Assembly (NCBI RefSeq): GCF_019649055.1
Contig: NW_026570277.1
Coordinates: forward strand, 682,001 to 746,000
Direction of reading: 5' to 3'
DNA length: 64,000 bases
From: Paramacrobiotus metropolitanus
Lineage: Eukaryota > Tardigrada > Eutardigrada > Parachela > Macrobiotidae
The translations under genes were made by a program, and so were the position numbers. This document shows positions 51,975 through 63,511 of this stretch, piece by piece (positions within the stretch are counted from its first letter, which is position 1; every line of letters starts with the position of its first letter). The notes under the pieces were generated by a model. That model saw only the letters and a program-made list of their open reading frames with translations. It had not been told where the DNA came from and searched no databases.

Positions 51975-52150
51975 AGGAGAGAAGCGGCTCACGTAATGCG
52001 ATAAAGTCTTTCAAATGATTTCAACGTGTTGCGCCGTGGTGCACTGGTACTGCCTACGCGGATCTAACGACGTAGCCGGGGTTTAATTCCTCCATCGGCG
52101 CCTTTTTCAGCCGTTTCTTGGTTTCCCTCGGATTGCGCCCTGCTTAGACA
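51975..52150 (+). repeat. tRNA-derived SINE-like repeat, copy 2
   Basis: Core 52031-52102 (GCGCCGTGGTGCACTGGTA ... GGGGTTTAATTCC ... ATCGGCGCC), six of seven acceptor pairs, then TTTTT. It has the same flanks as copy 1 on both sides (GAGAGAAGCGGCTCACGTA upstream, GCGCCCTGCTTAG downstream). Confidence 0.65.
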
Positions 52151-53164
52151 TCGCTGCTCGGACAGAACATAACACACGCCACACATCGCTGTTAGCCTGA
52201 CCGCTGCCTTCAACTTGTTAGGGGATTCCGCACTCTGCGACCGCCAGAAATTTTCTTTTGTTTACACACGCATTCCGACACCAACCACATAAGTTACAGC
52301 TTCTTATATGCTACGACGGATACCCGTCGTACTCCGTATAAATGAACAGGGAACGGTTCGCTGGAACTGGCCGCAAAAGTTTTGGAGTATACTGAATTAC
52401 TAGAAATGCGTGCCGCATGGTATATTAACAGTAAGTATGAGAGTATCGTAATCGTGAACGATGTGCTCTACTTTGATACAGTGGTAGCATTAGTAGCGCT
52501 GAACTATGCATAGGTCTCGGTCAAGCTGCTACAGCCTGAAGAAGGACTGTCCAGGATAGATAAAATTTTAGGAGATAATGGTGCCATTCTGCTTTTTGCT
52601 ACGTAAACTGCTAGCCCGGTTATCGACAATGATCAGATCGAGCATCACTATTAAAGCCCTTAGACTAGCAGAGTAGTTATTTAGAGTAGAGTAGCAGAGT
52701 AGCAGAGTATTATAGCTTTGTGCAAAAGAATGCATTGTAAGAAGCCATCTACATGTATATTCCATGTTGCTGTCGCGGTTTTTATTTAAATCTTATATAC
52801 CGATAATCACCTGCACAGTATGCAGTGTTGTCTTTGGTGTTGTCACAACACACAGATGCAAAGTACGAGAGAAACTGTTACTTCATTGCCCCTTCATGCA
52901 AAAAAACATCAATGTGATTGCATTTTTCGGCAGCAGCACTTTCCCGATTGGCAACGATGTGCTGGCCCTGGCTAAACATTAGACGCGCGAATAATACGGT
53001 GAAGTTTTCCATCGGGAAAGGATATTCTTGCCTTCCAGTTAACTACGTTCAGGTAAGCGACTGTCTAAATGCAATCAAAAAATGACAAACTTTGATCAGA
53101 AGGTAACTATAAGTTAACTATCCGTGAAAGATAAGTAGAGGCCGGATGTGATCACCCTTATTCC
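52151..53164. other. Intergenic, no gene seen
   Basis: No supported feature. Confidence 0.5.
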
Positions 53165-53515
53165 GTGGAAGTGCGGAAAACCGTTGGCGGTGAATGTTAC
53201 CCGTGTGGACACGCTGACGGCCTCATAGATCGACCGCACGTGCGTGAATGTCGGCGCAGCAGCCGAACTCGCGGAAATGGGAAAATTAGCGACACTTCCT
53301 GGCTGCAACCAAGATACGATTTCGCTGCAGCAGCCTTCGAAATTTACGGACCTTATGGAGTCGGAACTAAAAAGCTAGTGGAAACTGTTGGAAACGGAAT
53401 AGCAACTTCCGTTGGCCAGAAGTGGGCGAAAAAGTTTTGAAGCAGCGAGTGTGTGTGCAAATACAACGGGGAAACGCGATTTGTGTAATGGGTACGGTCC
53501 CCAATCAAATAGCAT
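53165..53515 (+). pseudogene. Decayed RT/nuclease element, C-terminal fragment
   Basis: Across two frames it reads VTRVDTLTAS, THVNVGAAAELAEMGK, RYDFAAAAFEIYGPYGVGTK and GNAICVMGTV. This is collinear with the end of the nuclease domain in 56612-57349 (VVDTVARS, GRYEFAAVGLETFG, IAASVIGTVE). Stops and frameshifts throughout. Confidence 0.6.
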
Positions 53516-54044
53516 AGAGGAAGTGTGAAGTACAGTATTGGATACGTACTTCATAATGCTATAATATCAATGTTTATTGATGTTTACTGCACTTACTAAC
53601 TGCACATGCAGTTGTACGTGACAACAGCGTATATTCGTATTTAAGCAAGTCAGGGCGTACAAGGCTATAATATCAGAATACTCGCGACCGGCAAGGTCGC
53701 ACACATATACCACAGGTGTTTCTTTTATAAATGCTCTTTCGTTTCGGTACATAGTTTGTACTCGTATCAGGATACTTATTAAAGGTACTCTGTAATATGA
53801 CTTATTTTACACACATTCAGCTGTTGCCGCTAAATATGCGAATAATCCTACCGCTGTTATTTTTATTCCTTAAAGAGAATTTGGTTGAATTGAATTTATT
53901 CTTCCTTCACTCTCAAATTCACAAACTTTGTTTAAACTCACAAAAATGAATTTTTTGTTCGTGTTTTATGACGTAACAGTACCGTATCACGCTAGTCGCT
54001 TTAAATTGGCAATACCCAGATTAACAAGTTAACGCTTGTGACAG
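53516..54044. other. Intergenic, no gene seen
   Basis: AT-rich; nothing supported. Confidence 0.5.
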
Positions 54045-55190
54045 ACGAAAGAACGCGAAGGCGATCTAACACAGCGAGCGGATGAAGCTACTATTGACCG
54101 CTTACCGATAGAAATTTTGTTGATAGTCTTCGGCTATCTCAACATCATCGAGCCGGGCGCCATACGCCGTGTGTGCATCAGCTGGCGTTTCTTCATCTGC
54201 CAGCCGTTGATCCACAAAACCCGGCGTCTCAACAGGGATGACATGGTGGCCCTGTGATGTGGGTGCGCTAACCGCTGCGAGGTCCGCTTCCGTGCGGGAG
54301 AGTGCTTCAGCGAGTCCATGCAACTGCAGACGCTGGAGCCGAAAGAGAACGACTGGCATGATTTCGCCACATGGCTGCAACGGATCGCCCAGCAACGCTG
54401 TCGCAGCGCCACGCTCCTTATCTTCTGGAGTTACTTGGCGGCCGGCAGTTAAATGTGACGGCGGATGGCCGGGATGGGGGCGTAGGCTGCGTAGCCAATG
54501 ATGTGCACCTGCTTTTCAACGTGATGGCCGCGGTATGTCCGGTGGTGCAGCGGCGGAATGTCCATCTGCTCCTGATGTACTGAATCTCGTCCACGAGGAC
54601 GTTCACGGTGGTGGTGCATGTAGTCACTGGATGTCTTCGGAATCAAAAACGCTTTACGGTGAGCGACTGGAGGAAGATCATTAACAGCAAGCTGCCCGCT
54701 GTCCAATGTATCCATCCGAAAGATTGTGAGATCAAGCACCGGAAGGACTATCTTGGTGATGGCTGGCAAAGGGCAATGGGAGGAACGTTTCAGGTATTAG
54801 GAAACAACACCGAAGTTCGGATTTGTTGGAAGCTGCACTTCAGGCAAATTAATGAATAACCCAGCTGCAGAATGCGATTGACAATGTAAGAAAATTGCCG
54901 GGTGCTTACGAAATCCGCGCCACGTGCCACGCTTTTTTCCGTGATTTTATAACTACATCAAACATGTACACTTTGCGCATCGCCTAAGTTGTATTGTGTT
55001 GCAGATTATGAATCGCACTGCGCGACAGCGAGCTGCTAAGGCTATGCCGCCGGAGCTCTCCCGTCGTAAGGTGTGGTCTGTCGACGATCTACGCACTCTG
55101 GATCTGCGCAGCTTACTGCTGCTGACATTGCATGTGTTAAAAGCTGTCTGTGAAGGCCGCAGCGAATTTGAGCTCGATCTTTCGTGGTAG
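54045..55190 (+). pseudogene. F-box gene B, decayed
   Basis: Acceptor GTGACAG (ends 54044), then an F-box IDRLPIEILLIVFGYLNI and VCISWRFFICQP. After 54258 stops and frame changes appear. The family domain is still readable in pieces: NDVHLLFNVMAAVCPVVQRR at about 54500-54570 and FTVSDWRKIINSKLPAVQ at 54650-54705. The donor CAG|GT of exon 2 has become CAGGCA. Exon 3 (55005-55190, after TGTGTTGCAG) is intact, 62 codons, IMNRTARQRAAKAMPPELS...LDLSW. No membrane exon was found upstream. Not functional as read. Confidence 0.75.
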
Positions 55191-55875
55191 TGCTTGGCAA
55201 AAACGATAGTAAACGATATTCATAATGGATAACGACACAGTTCTTCCTGTAGAGCCGTAGTATTCAAATACAGCGCGGAAATGTTCCAAGTGCAATGATA
55301 GTGTCAATGATATTTACTGTGCTTGCTGTGTTTATGGGTGTGATGTTTGAAACTGGCAGATGTAGCTGGTAACCAAATTAAAAAAAGGTAAAAGCCTGAA
55401 CTTCTAGTCTGTAAATTACCGAAAACTGTAATAAGGTGACTTCAAACAAAGTAGCTGAGACGCCGGTCAGGGCTATCACTGGCAAGGCATGACGCCAAGA
55501 CGCCAAGTCGGTACGCCGAAACGGCCGAATGTAGTTGAGCGCAACAAATTGCAAGGCACTGCAGGTGTACTGCGTTTGGTCGACGCGGCCTGGCTCGAGA
55601 AAGAGGGCCGGTCTTCGGTCCGATATGCATCCGGGCCATCCTACAGCACAACATTGGTCCACTCCGAGGGTGTGGTCACGCAAGAACTAGCAGCTATGTA
55701 TGATAACAGGAAAACAGGCGGATACCCAACTCCAAGTCTCCAAGTAAAAGCAGACAAACCAGTGGAAATCGAAAAACACTTCGATGTTTTTCACATTCCG
55801 GTCGTCGTGCTTGTACACTCATGGACTCACTATCCAACTACACATCTTGGCCACATGTCTGCATTAGCGCACGCC
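55191..55875. other. Intergenic; one unsupported 138-codon ORF
   Basis: The frame 55489-55905 shows no domain, runs into the next transposon and has no paralogue here. Probably chance. Confidence 0.45.
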
Positions 55876-56502
55876 TGTAACCGTCGAAAACGACCTTTCG
55901 TCTGAGACGACCGCCGGTCGTTTCAGCCTCTAAACCGTCCGAAACGACCAGGGGTCGCCAAAACGACCGCCGTAAATTTTGCCCTACCAGTTTTTTCGAT
56001 CTTTCAGTCGCAAACAAAACGAATGAATGCAATTTCGTATCCGGTCGTTTCTGCCGGAGTGTAATTTCGTATCCGGTCGTATCTGGAGGTACACTCCGGC
56101 CGAACCGACCGAATACGAAGTTACACTCTGGCAGAAACGACTGGACACGAAATTACGCTCCGGCAGAAACGACCGGACACGAAGGCACACTCCGGCTTAA
56201 ACGACCGAATACGAAATTACACTCCGGCAGAAACGACTGGACACGAAATTACACTCTGGCAGAAACGACTGGACACGAAATTACACTCCGGCAGAAAGGA
56301 CCGGCCGCGAAAGTAAAATCCGGCAGAAACGACTGGCCGCGAAATTGCATTCATTCGTTTTGTCTGCGACTGAAAGATCGAAATAAACTGGTAGGGCAAA
56401 ATTTACGGCGGTCGTTTTGGCGGCCCCCGGTCGTTTCGGACGGTTTAGAGGCTGAAACGACCGGCGGTCGTCTCAGACGACCGGTTGTTTTGGACGGTTA
56501 CA
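55876..56502. mobile_element. 627-bp TIR element with internal minisatellite, TSD CACGCC
   Basis: TGTAACCGTC at 55876 is mirrored at 56502; arms about 165 bp (GTCGTTTCAGCCTCTAAACC, TTTTGCCCTACCAGT, GATCTTTCAGTCGCA). A 6-bp TSD CACGCC flanks it (55870-55875, 56503-56508). The centre (56036-56345) is about nine copies of a 32-33-bp unit, ACTCCGGCAGAAACGACTGG + ACACGAAATT. Subterminal ACGACC words occur in both orientations. Confidence 0.85.
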
Positions 56503-56611
56503 CACGCCCCAGCGCGCGGTTACATTTCCTATGTAGCGCAGATTTCGCTTGCTGTACAGTATAAACTTGCAATTTATTTCCGTAATGCGATAACAATATC
56601 AAGGTTCAGGT

Positions 56612-57349
56612 TCATTTAAACATAACAGCATTTTCTACGGTACCAATAACAGAAGCGGCAATACCTCTTTGAATAGCTAAAGAAATGTTCTGCCTTAAAA
56701 ACTCGTGGCTGCGCGTTTCGCCTGTTTGTTGCTCGATTCTCTTTCCGACCTCTTTAAACAGCTTCTTCGCTGATGTGCCAAAACTACCAAAAGTTTCCAA
56801 ACCAACAGCGGCAAACTCGTAGCGCCCGGACAGGAAGTTGTATTTTCTCACTTTTTCGGCTTCGGCCTGGTCGGCTGCCGATCCGGACTTTACGCTGGTG
56901 TGATCCAAGTAAGAGCGGGCAACAGTATCGACAACAGTTACATCCCACGCTAAACACAGCCCTCTGGTCCAGGGGAAAGTGGTGATTCCGTCGGGGCGTG
57001 TTTCGTTTTCGTGGTGCATGCCTCGGGGTTCCGTTCGCGCGGGGATGCCTGCCGAAACCAAAGCCCGTCGCAGGATATCGTTAATGCAGTCGTGTCTTGC
57101 CAGTCGTCCGGCAGAAAATTTACAACTTAAGCCATGATGGCCATCGGCGGCAACTACGGCACCGCACCCGCACTGGTGATCGGAGGATGCAGGTGCGCCA
57201 AGTCGAATGGCCACGGCGATGCGGAAGGCTTCGTCATCTAATAGGTTTCCTATCGGCGAAGAGGGAAGAGCGTGTGTCCAGACACCCGACTCCGGTGTTG
57301 AAACTGCCAACATCCGTGCCTTGTTGACTGCATCGGGAGCTTCGTACAA
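56612..57349 (-). pseudogene. RT/nuclease element, C-terminal domain, second subfamily
   Basis: An open 245-codon frame to TTTAAACAT at 56612. Zinc patch QCGCGAVVAADGHHGLSC; nuclease-like RPDGITTFPWTRGLCLAWDVT and VVDT; tail RYEFAAVGLETFG, IEQQTGETRSHEFLRQ and GIAASVIGTVE. It aligns end to end with 40780-41500 but is clearly diverged, so it is a different subfamily. The RT domain is absent upstream, so it is a 5'-truncated copy. The frame is intact, hence young or still constrained. Confidence 0.7.
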
Positions 57350-57838
57350 GTTGGTCTGTACAGTTGGTCTATAACTGTACAGTTGGTCTCTAACATTCCC
57401 TAACTCTGAACGCTCCTCCTCCGAGCATTCCCGATTGCGTTACCATATCATGCCAATGTACCAAACGATGCAGAAAACATTCATTAGATGTTTTTATCCT
57501 AAAGAAGGTGGACACTCACTGCGACTGCGAAAGTTACAATCATTTGTCTTTCTCGTGGACTCTCTACGAAAGAGCCCTTGGCCGTTGATCGTATGCTTAA
57601 GCAGTTAAACGTACGACAAATCGCGCTTCCTTAATCTTCCAAATGGTGTAGAATTTCTCCACATCGTTTATTACATTGTTTGGGGGTTTTTATTTCGCAG
57701 TTTACGAGAGCTGACAATTAAAATCAGCCTTACGATATGGATTTATCATTTACCTACGTAATTCTTTACCACCAGAAAAGCGGCCACAGCATGCCATCAC
57801 TATCTTTGAATGTAACCGCGCGCTGTGGGTCTACTCAT
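57350..57838. other. Intergenic, no gene seen
   Basis: Nothing supported beyond a short CTGTACAGTTGGTCT direct repeat (57355-57392). Confidence 0.5.
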
Positions 57839-58814
57839 GCAGACAGGTGGCCAGGACGTGAAAGTTGACACTAGTGCTGATCAGACCTGGCTAAACATTT
57901 GGCAGATGTTTTTGCGGAAGTAGGGCACAACGCTCTCTTGCGCGCCCGTGAAAGATAACGCGAGTTAGTGACCACAACATTCTCAAGCCGAAAGCTAACG
58001 GCTGCGCTCATTGGTCCGCTACGTGATCCACAGATGAATTACAAAACGCAGCCTTCGAAGCTGCGTTTTCTATTTCACATACACATTCACCTCCGTTGTT
58101 GTGCATAGCCAACCGAGCTTTACATAGTGGTCACCGGAACCCGTAACATCTAATAAATATTAAAGCATTCTAATTGCTAATTTGCTAATAAAATGTGATC
58201 AAGTATTAATCCGCATTAATAATTTAGCCTCACTCGGATTTAAAAGTTGTTACTAGTAATAGGCTATTAGTGATTGTTAATTTAGTAATTACGATTAGTA
58301 ATTAAAGTAATTATTATTAGTGATTACGATTATCAATGCACATTTGTAATATTGTGTAGGTTGTGTTACTGTAATTAAGTCTAATTACATTATTTAATAA
58401 CGCGTATTAATTAGCTAAGTTACGTTGAGTAAATGGATACATTTTTTTCTTCAATTAAGTTGTAAATTATTGCATTAATTAATGACACCTCAAGCATGCG
58501 GATTAAAACGCGCCTGCGGCCCTGCTTTACAATTCGTTTGTGTGTACGCAGCACGATTCATTTAACAGTCAGTGCTTGCGTTTTCTCTGATGATCCACTG
58601 CATATTACTGGTCCAACGCATTTGTATTTTTTGCTGTGTGTCATCCATCGGTGCGCATTCTCCTTTCACATTTTATTTTGCGATATCTTTCTTGAGAAGA
58701 TTAGCTAGGATTGATCGGACCTACTGCTAAAAACAGCGATTAGTAGTGATTCAGTACTAATAGTAATCGCTGTTTTTAGCAGTGTCAACTTTCACGTCCT
58801 GGCCACCTGTCTGC
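57839..58814. mobile_element. 976-bp TIR element, AT-rich interior
   Basis: GCAGACAGGTGGCCAGGACG at 57839 is mirrored at 58814; arms are 34 bp (through GTGAAAGTTGACACT). The interior has TAGTAATTACGATTAG words and a 19-bp hairpin, CTGCTAAAAACAGCGATTA (58724-58742 and 58764-58782). Also AAAACGCAGC..GCTGCGTTTT at 58039-58065. No transposase; TSD not clear. Confidence 0.75.
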
Positions 58815-59029
58815 ACATACTGATATTCAAGAGCAGTAACACTGCCATCGCCGTTCCGACCACCAGAACGCTTTCAAGTTTAATCAGTTTTAGTCAGGCT
58901 TTGGGTTTTAATTGTCTCTCTTATTGTTTGTTGAATTCGAATGTTGCTGTGGTGTTTTATTGCTCCTTCTCACTTTGGCTGTCGCTAAACACAAGGTGCT
59001 AGCAGATTCTTTGTAAGTGATCGTCAGCT

Positions 59030-59191
59030 ATGGGTCTTACATCATATGTGTACGGATTTCTGCTCCTCTGTAGTTCCATATCGTCCATCATGTGCTCGGT
59101 CGGGCTGACGTTCTGGGACGTGGCGACGTTTGGGTTCTACACTCAGCTATTTGGACTGGGATTTGCATTCGGTTTTCGAAGTCACAGTCAG
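59030..59191 (+). CDS. F-box gene C, exon 1: membrane segments
   Basis: ATG 59030, 54 codons, ending at CACAGTCAG|GTGCGT in phase 0. Two hydrophobic stretches (YGFLLLCSSISSIM and the LFGLGFAFGF region) are separated by LTFWDVATF, then RSHSQ. It splices in phase to 59450. The paralogous exon is at 30791. Confidence 0.55.
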
Positions 59192-59449
59192 GTGCGTGGC
59201 GCTCTCGAAGTTGAAGAATCTTGAAGAACCAACCCATCCTCTGTTTTTCTCTCGAACGAACATTCGCTCACAAGTGTATGATCATTGATTTAACCAGAAC
59301 ATTCGGATTGATTTTTCGAATATGTTTGGGACTGCAGTACAGTAATGTAAACCGAAGTGAGGTTAGAAGGAAAATTCTACTGTACGCACGTGCATTTTAC
59401 TGTTACCACTGGTAATTTACCAGCATTACGGTTCTCGTATTTTCGACAG

Positions 59450-60215
59450 TCCAGAAAGCGCGCACTGCCGGATAAAACCGCTGTTGCCCGCTTACCACGA
59501 GAGCTTTTATCCATCGTCTTCGATCACCTGAACATCGTCGAACGCCGGACCATGGCCCGTGTCTGCATGGGATGGAGGCTCCTGATCTGTCAGCCCGTGG
59601 ATGCCACAGCCTGGCACCTCCGCTGGAAACATGTACGGCGCATGCACTGCACTTCCACCCGCGGCTTCAAGATCAGCTTCTTGAGGGGTGCATATAGCAG
59701 CTACGAGATTATGGAAGAAGTTGTACCCCAGCCGAACGATGACGACTGGCCGGATTCCGTTAATTGGCTGAAACGCATCGCCGTCAACAGCCGTCGCCGT
59801 TCGACGCTGCTCATTTGTGCAGCTAAATGGCACGCCAACTTCGTGACTGCCAAAAGGGTGGCCGGGTTGGGGCGTGGTCAACGATACGAACTGCTTCTTC
59901 GACCTGATCGCGGCCGTGTGTCCGTCGGTGGAGCTGCGGAATATCCGCTTGGCGCTGACATATCCGGTGACGTCGACGCAGACCTTCACGGTGGTGGCGC
60001 ATGTGGTCTCGGGACGCTTTCATATTAAGCAACGTTTTGCCGCCGGAGACTGGAAGAATATGATTAACAGCGCCCTGCCTGTATTTCAGCCGGAAGAATG
60101 TGGGATTAAGCGCCTGATGGACTGCCTTCGCGATTATGGAAATGATGTAAAGAACGGCGATTTCCTGACGGACAACAGCACTGAAATTCCCGAACTGATC
60201 GATGCTGCTTTGCAG
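59450..60215 (+). pseudogene. F-box gene C, exon 2 (one-base frameshift)
   Basis: Acceptor TTTTCGACAG (ends 59449), donor TTGCAG|GTATGC. The F-box LPRELLSIVFDHLNIVERR and RVCMGWRLL is the same as copy A but for a few residues. The frame breaks near 59850: by comparison with copy A there is one extra base in CCAAAAGGG. Beyond it the family domain resumes (NDTNCFFDLIAAVCPSVELR, VVAHVVSGRF, DCLRDYGND). A base-call error in the A-run could equally explain this, since exons 1 and 3 are intact. Confidence 0.7.
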
Positions 60216-60414
60216 GTATGCGACTGTTGTTTGCATAGTACTGTACATTGTACAAGTACACATCATTAGCTATAAAAAGCGATAAATAGTGGAGTAGGAT
60301 TTTTACGGGGCGAAGAAATAGGAATTTCGCGTCATACGCCAAGCCGTTTTCCATGGTTTCTTCAAATCCTACATAAAATCCCTCCAAATTGCAAGTTATT
60401 TTTATGCTTTGCAG

Positions 60415-60579
60415 ATTATGAACCGCGTTACGCCGGAAGCAGACTTCTCCGGCCGAAAGAAGTGGTGCGTGGAGGACCTACTTGCCCTGGACGTGCAAAG
60501 CCTTCCGCCATTAACCCTGCATGTATTAAACGCCATCTGCGAAAACCGCACCGAGATGGTTATTGATATTTCATGGTAG
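60415..60579 (+). CDS. F-box gene C, exon 3
   Basis: After acceptor ATGCTTTGCAG (ends 60414), 55 codons to TAG 60577: IMNRVTPEADFSGRKKWC, EDLLALDVQSLPPLTLHVLN, DISW end. Matches copy A exon 3 in length and sequence. The intron is 60216-60414. Confidence 0.7.
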   Translation: MMNRVTPEADFSGRKKWCVEDLLALDVQSLPPLTLHVLNAICENRTEMVIDISW

Positions 60580-61950
60580 TGCTGACGCGCTTTGAAGGAC
60601 AAGAGCGCGGTAGCGTTACAACTAGTGATTACTGTAAATCCGTTTATTAGAATTTTATGGGAATAAATTTGACTGCCTTTACCTGTTAAAGTATTAACGT
60701 TATTCTGGAGAAATCTAACCTGAATGCGGTTTATTCTGAATTAAAGTATATTGCTTGTGCAGTGCGTTTCTGAAGCGAAAACGTGTATTGAGTTTGTGTA
60801 TTGACGTGTACTGAGTTTCTGAAGCGAAAACGTGTATTGGGTTTCTGAAGCGAAAAACGTCTGAAGCGAAAACGTGTTCGAAATTAAGTAATGATGCCAC
60901 TGATTTAATTCCTGGAACTGCTTTAGAGGGAAAGTGCTGAGTACACATAATGTTATACAAGATTTAGACTAACTATAAACGCAGACATTTTTAACTGGCG
61001 ATAGCCACCCAAAGAACAATAATCGCAAGCGCCGGCACACTACTTCATGGTTAAAATTTAAACATTAAAAAAACAAATCAAGTCTCCATCCTCTCTAGGG
61101 TTAAAGGATAACTTGGTTGAAGCAGCGGTAGCGTTGAAACAGCGGTAGCGTTTCCCTAAACAACAGCTAAACTAAAACGCTGTTTAAGAAAAGCAGTAAA
61201 GCGCGCCTCGCCAGTTAAATAAATGCAGACTAACTATAAATAATCATAGGATCACGGAGGCTTCCAGGGGCGATGTGTTGGCAACAGGCACTGCAGTAGT
61301 AAGCGCTTGTTGCGTCATCAATCATATTTTACGTTAATATCTACTGGGGCGTGTAGAGGGCAGACGTCTTTCTAAGGAATACTGACAATTTGTGCAACCG
61401 ATGTTGCACCTGCTGTGTTAAAATAGATCCAATGCATAAGCTCGTACCTGATGGGCCGTTGGTTAATGGTGCACACTTGTGTTGGCTAATCATTATTCCG
61501 ACCCTTCGCGATCTCCTGTTTCATACGAGTACAAACCTGCTATTTATTCACACGGGTTTACGGGTATAGCTTAGTACTGTTGGCGATAGCTAGGTCTAAG
61601 CAAATTAATGCTTTCGGTGTGTATCGCTAGACAGCTCAGCTCAATAAAATTATCAGCTCACATTCTATGTCCCATTGGCAATGACGACGGGATCATTTCT
61701 ACCACAAAATATTGATTTCACATATTACCATTTACCTTCCTCTGTTCCTCATATAATTATTACCAAATATATTTAACCACAAAATTTCCTTATAAACTGC
61801 CAAGGATTTCCGATAAATTGCCGCATCTCTCAGTCTGATCGTCTGGTTGATCGGGTTACGGCGGCTTGACAAGTATTCTATCTGTAACAACGTCTCCAGT
61901 TTTTGTTATTGCAACAAAACTGATTTGCCTGCTGTGCTCACTATAGCGAG
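60580..61950. other. Intergenic with a short minisatellite
   Basis: 60755-60880 is a degenerate repeat of TTTCTGAAGCGAAAACGTGT. The rest is AT-rich with no supported feature. Confidence 0.55.
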
Positions 61951-62397
61951 ATGTCGTTGTGCTCGAGATTGGTGTCCTTTGGCGCGGTGTTGCTGTTGGC
62001 CGTGGAAATCAACGCTACCTTGAGCATGTCGGCGGCACCGTCATCGACGATGTTTCGTTTGTATATGCACCGCACGAGAACGGCTTTAGCGAATCGTCAG
62101 GGGCGATCGCCGTCCAACACCACCACGACAGGGTCCACCACGACGACCACGGCAATCCCAGTGGAAAGCAGTCGGCCCCCGCACCACTTAGGACCCTGGC
62201 AGACAATCAATCCATTCGACCGAGGACTGCGCCGACGGTATATGCTTCTGCGCCGAGTACAAGCACAGGTAGCGGCCTATCGCGGCAATCCGGCTTTCGC
62301 TTCTGGCCAAGGCGCAGTTGTCAAGAATGTGCTGGACATCGGCATCGGAATGGGATGGATAGCACCGTGGAATGATCCTAAGGATTCAGTAGTATGA
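61951..62397 (+). CDS. Small secreted-protein family, copy C
   Basis: ATG 61951, 148 residues. Signal-like LVSFGAVLLLAVEINA, a Thr-rich linker longer than in copies A and B (NTTTTGSTTTTTAIP), GPWQTINPFDRGLRRRYMLL, RGNPAFASGQG and GIGMG. It is followed by an extra tail (WIAPWNDPKDSVV) absent from A and B. More diverged, but all family landmarks are kept and the frame is intact, which implies long-term constraint. Confidence 0.7.
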   Translation: MSLCSRLVSFGAVLLLAVEINATLSMSAAPSSTMFRLYMHRTRTALANRQGRSPSNTTTTGSTTTTTAIPVESSRPPHHLGPWQTINPFDRGLRRRYMLLRRVQAQVAAYRGNPAFASGQGAVVKNVLDIGIGMGWIAPWNDPKDSVV

Positions 62398-63375
62398 TGG
62401 CAGCTACGGAGACCGCTGCTCTTTATACCGGATGATAACTAGGAGCTTTCTTTGTCTCGTGACTCTGTCGAGAATGTGGCAGTGTTAATGTTGATGCTTG
62501 GCTTTATATTGCCGGGATATTCAATGAGCTTTCTTATGATCTGACCCCGTGATTCTGTTGAAAATGTGGCAGCTTTAATGTTGATGCATGGCATTTTACT
62601 GCCGGTTCATTTCAATGGGCTTTCTTTCCCGTGATTCGGTTAAAAATGTGGCTTCAGCTAATGTTGAGCTTTGCTTTACTTCGCTTGTGATGTTGAAAAA
62701 TTGTATAGACCTCGAGTGTTGTTTGGGAAACACAAAACTTAGACATCTACGTTTGCAATTTGTGCTTACTGATCTATGCTTGTCGTGAACGCTCATTAAA
62801 ATCACTGTGAACACCAGCCTTTATATAACAGATACACAGCTTGACAAGGATAAATCATGACGTATACAATGCATATCATAGCGAATTTATTCAGATTGTC
62901 ATGTCTTGCTTGACCCCTTGCTTGTCATGTCTTGCTTGCTTTAACTGACATCTTTCCCGCCTCGGACGTACTTCGTTAAATGCACGAATTACGAGGACAC
63001 CCTAGACTGCAGGAAAGAAAAATCGGAAATTCTATGTAGTGAACGCTTTTTATGATTTTTTTCGAGTCGTAATTGTGTATTATCCTGAAGCGCTGAGTTG
63101 AGTTTGTAGATAGCGGATTATGTCTATATCTTATCTTATCTCATAACTTATTATTGTTTCTCCACAACCTTCTTTTCACTGGACCAAATTCAAAGTGATC
63201 AAACCGATTCTATCGCCTAGTGGCCTCTAACTGTTCGAAATCCTAAAACAACTTAAGTTGTATACCGCTGGTAATTTATCAGTCACTAATTGCGTGTTAT
63301 GTACTAGCTGCAGTATAGTATAATGAAAAGCTAATGAGCTGCTTAGTTTTTCTACGTCTTTTTCCATATTTAACG
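62398..63375. other. Intergenic with a ~85-bp imperfect tandem repeat
   Basis: 62440-62690 holds three units of GAGCTTTCTT...GTGATTCTGTTGAAAATGTG + GCAG..TTAATGTTGATGC. No gene seen after it. Confidence 0.55.
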
Positions 63376-63377
63376 TC

Positions 63378-63511
63378 CACAACGGGCCGCGGCCCGGGCC
63401 ATGGCCCATCTCCCCGGGCCGAGGGCCGCGGCCCGGCGCGGCCCTCCCAAAAGTGCCGGGCTGACCTCGGCCCGGGCCGTTCGGGCCGCGGCCCTGGGCC
63501 GGGCCGGCCCA
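63378..63511. repeat. Extremely GC-rich palindromic island
   Basis: About 134 bp of GGGCCGCGGCCCGGGCC-type words, nearly all G and C in an AT-leaning region, with many mutually inverse segments. Confidence 0.8.

Noticed and set aside
55489-55905. 138-codon ORF as a gene
   Set aside because: No domain, no paralogue, runs into a TIR element.
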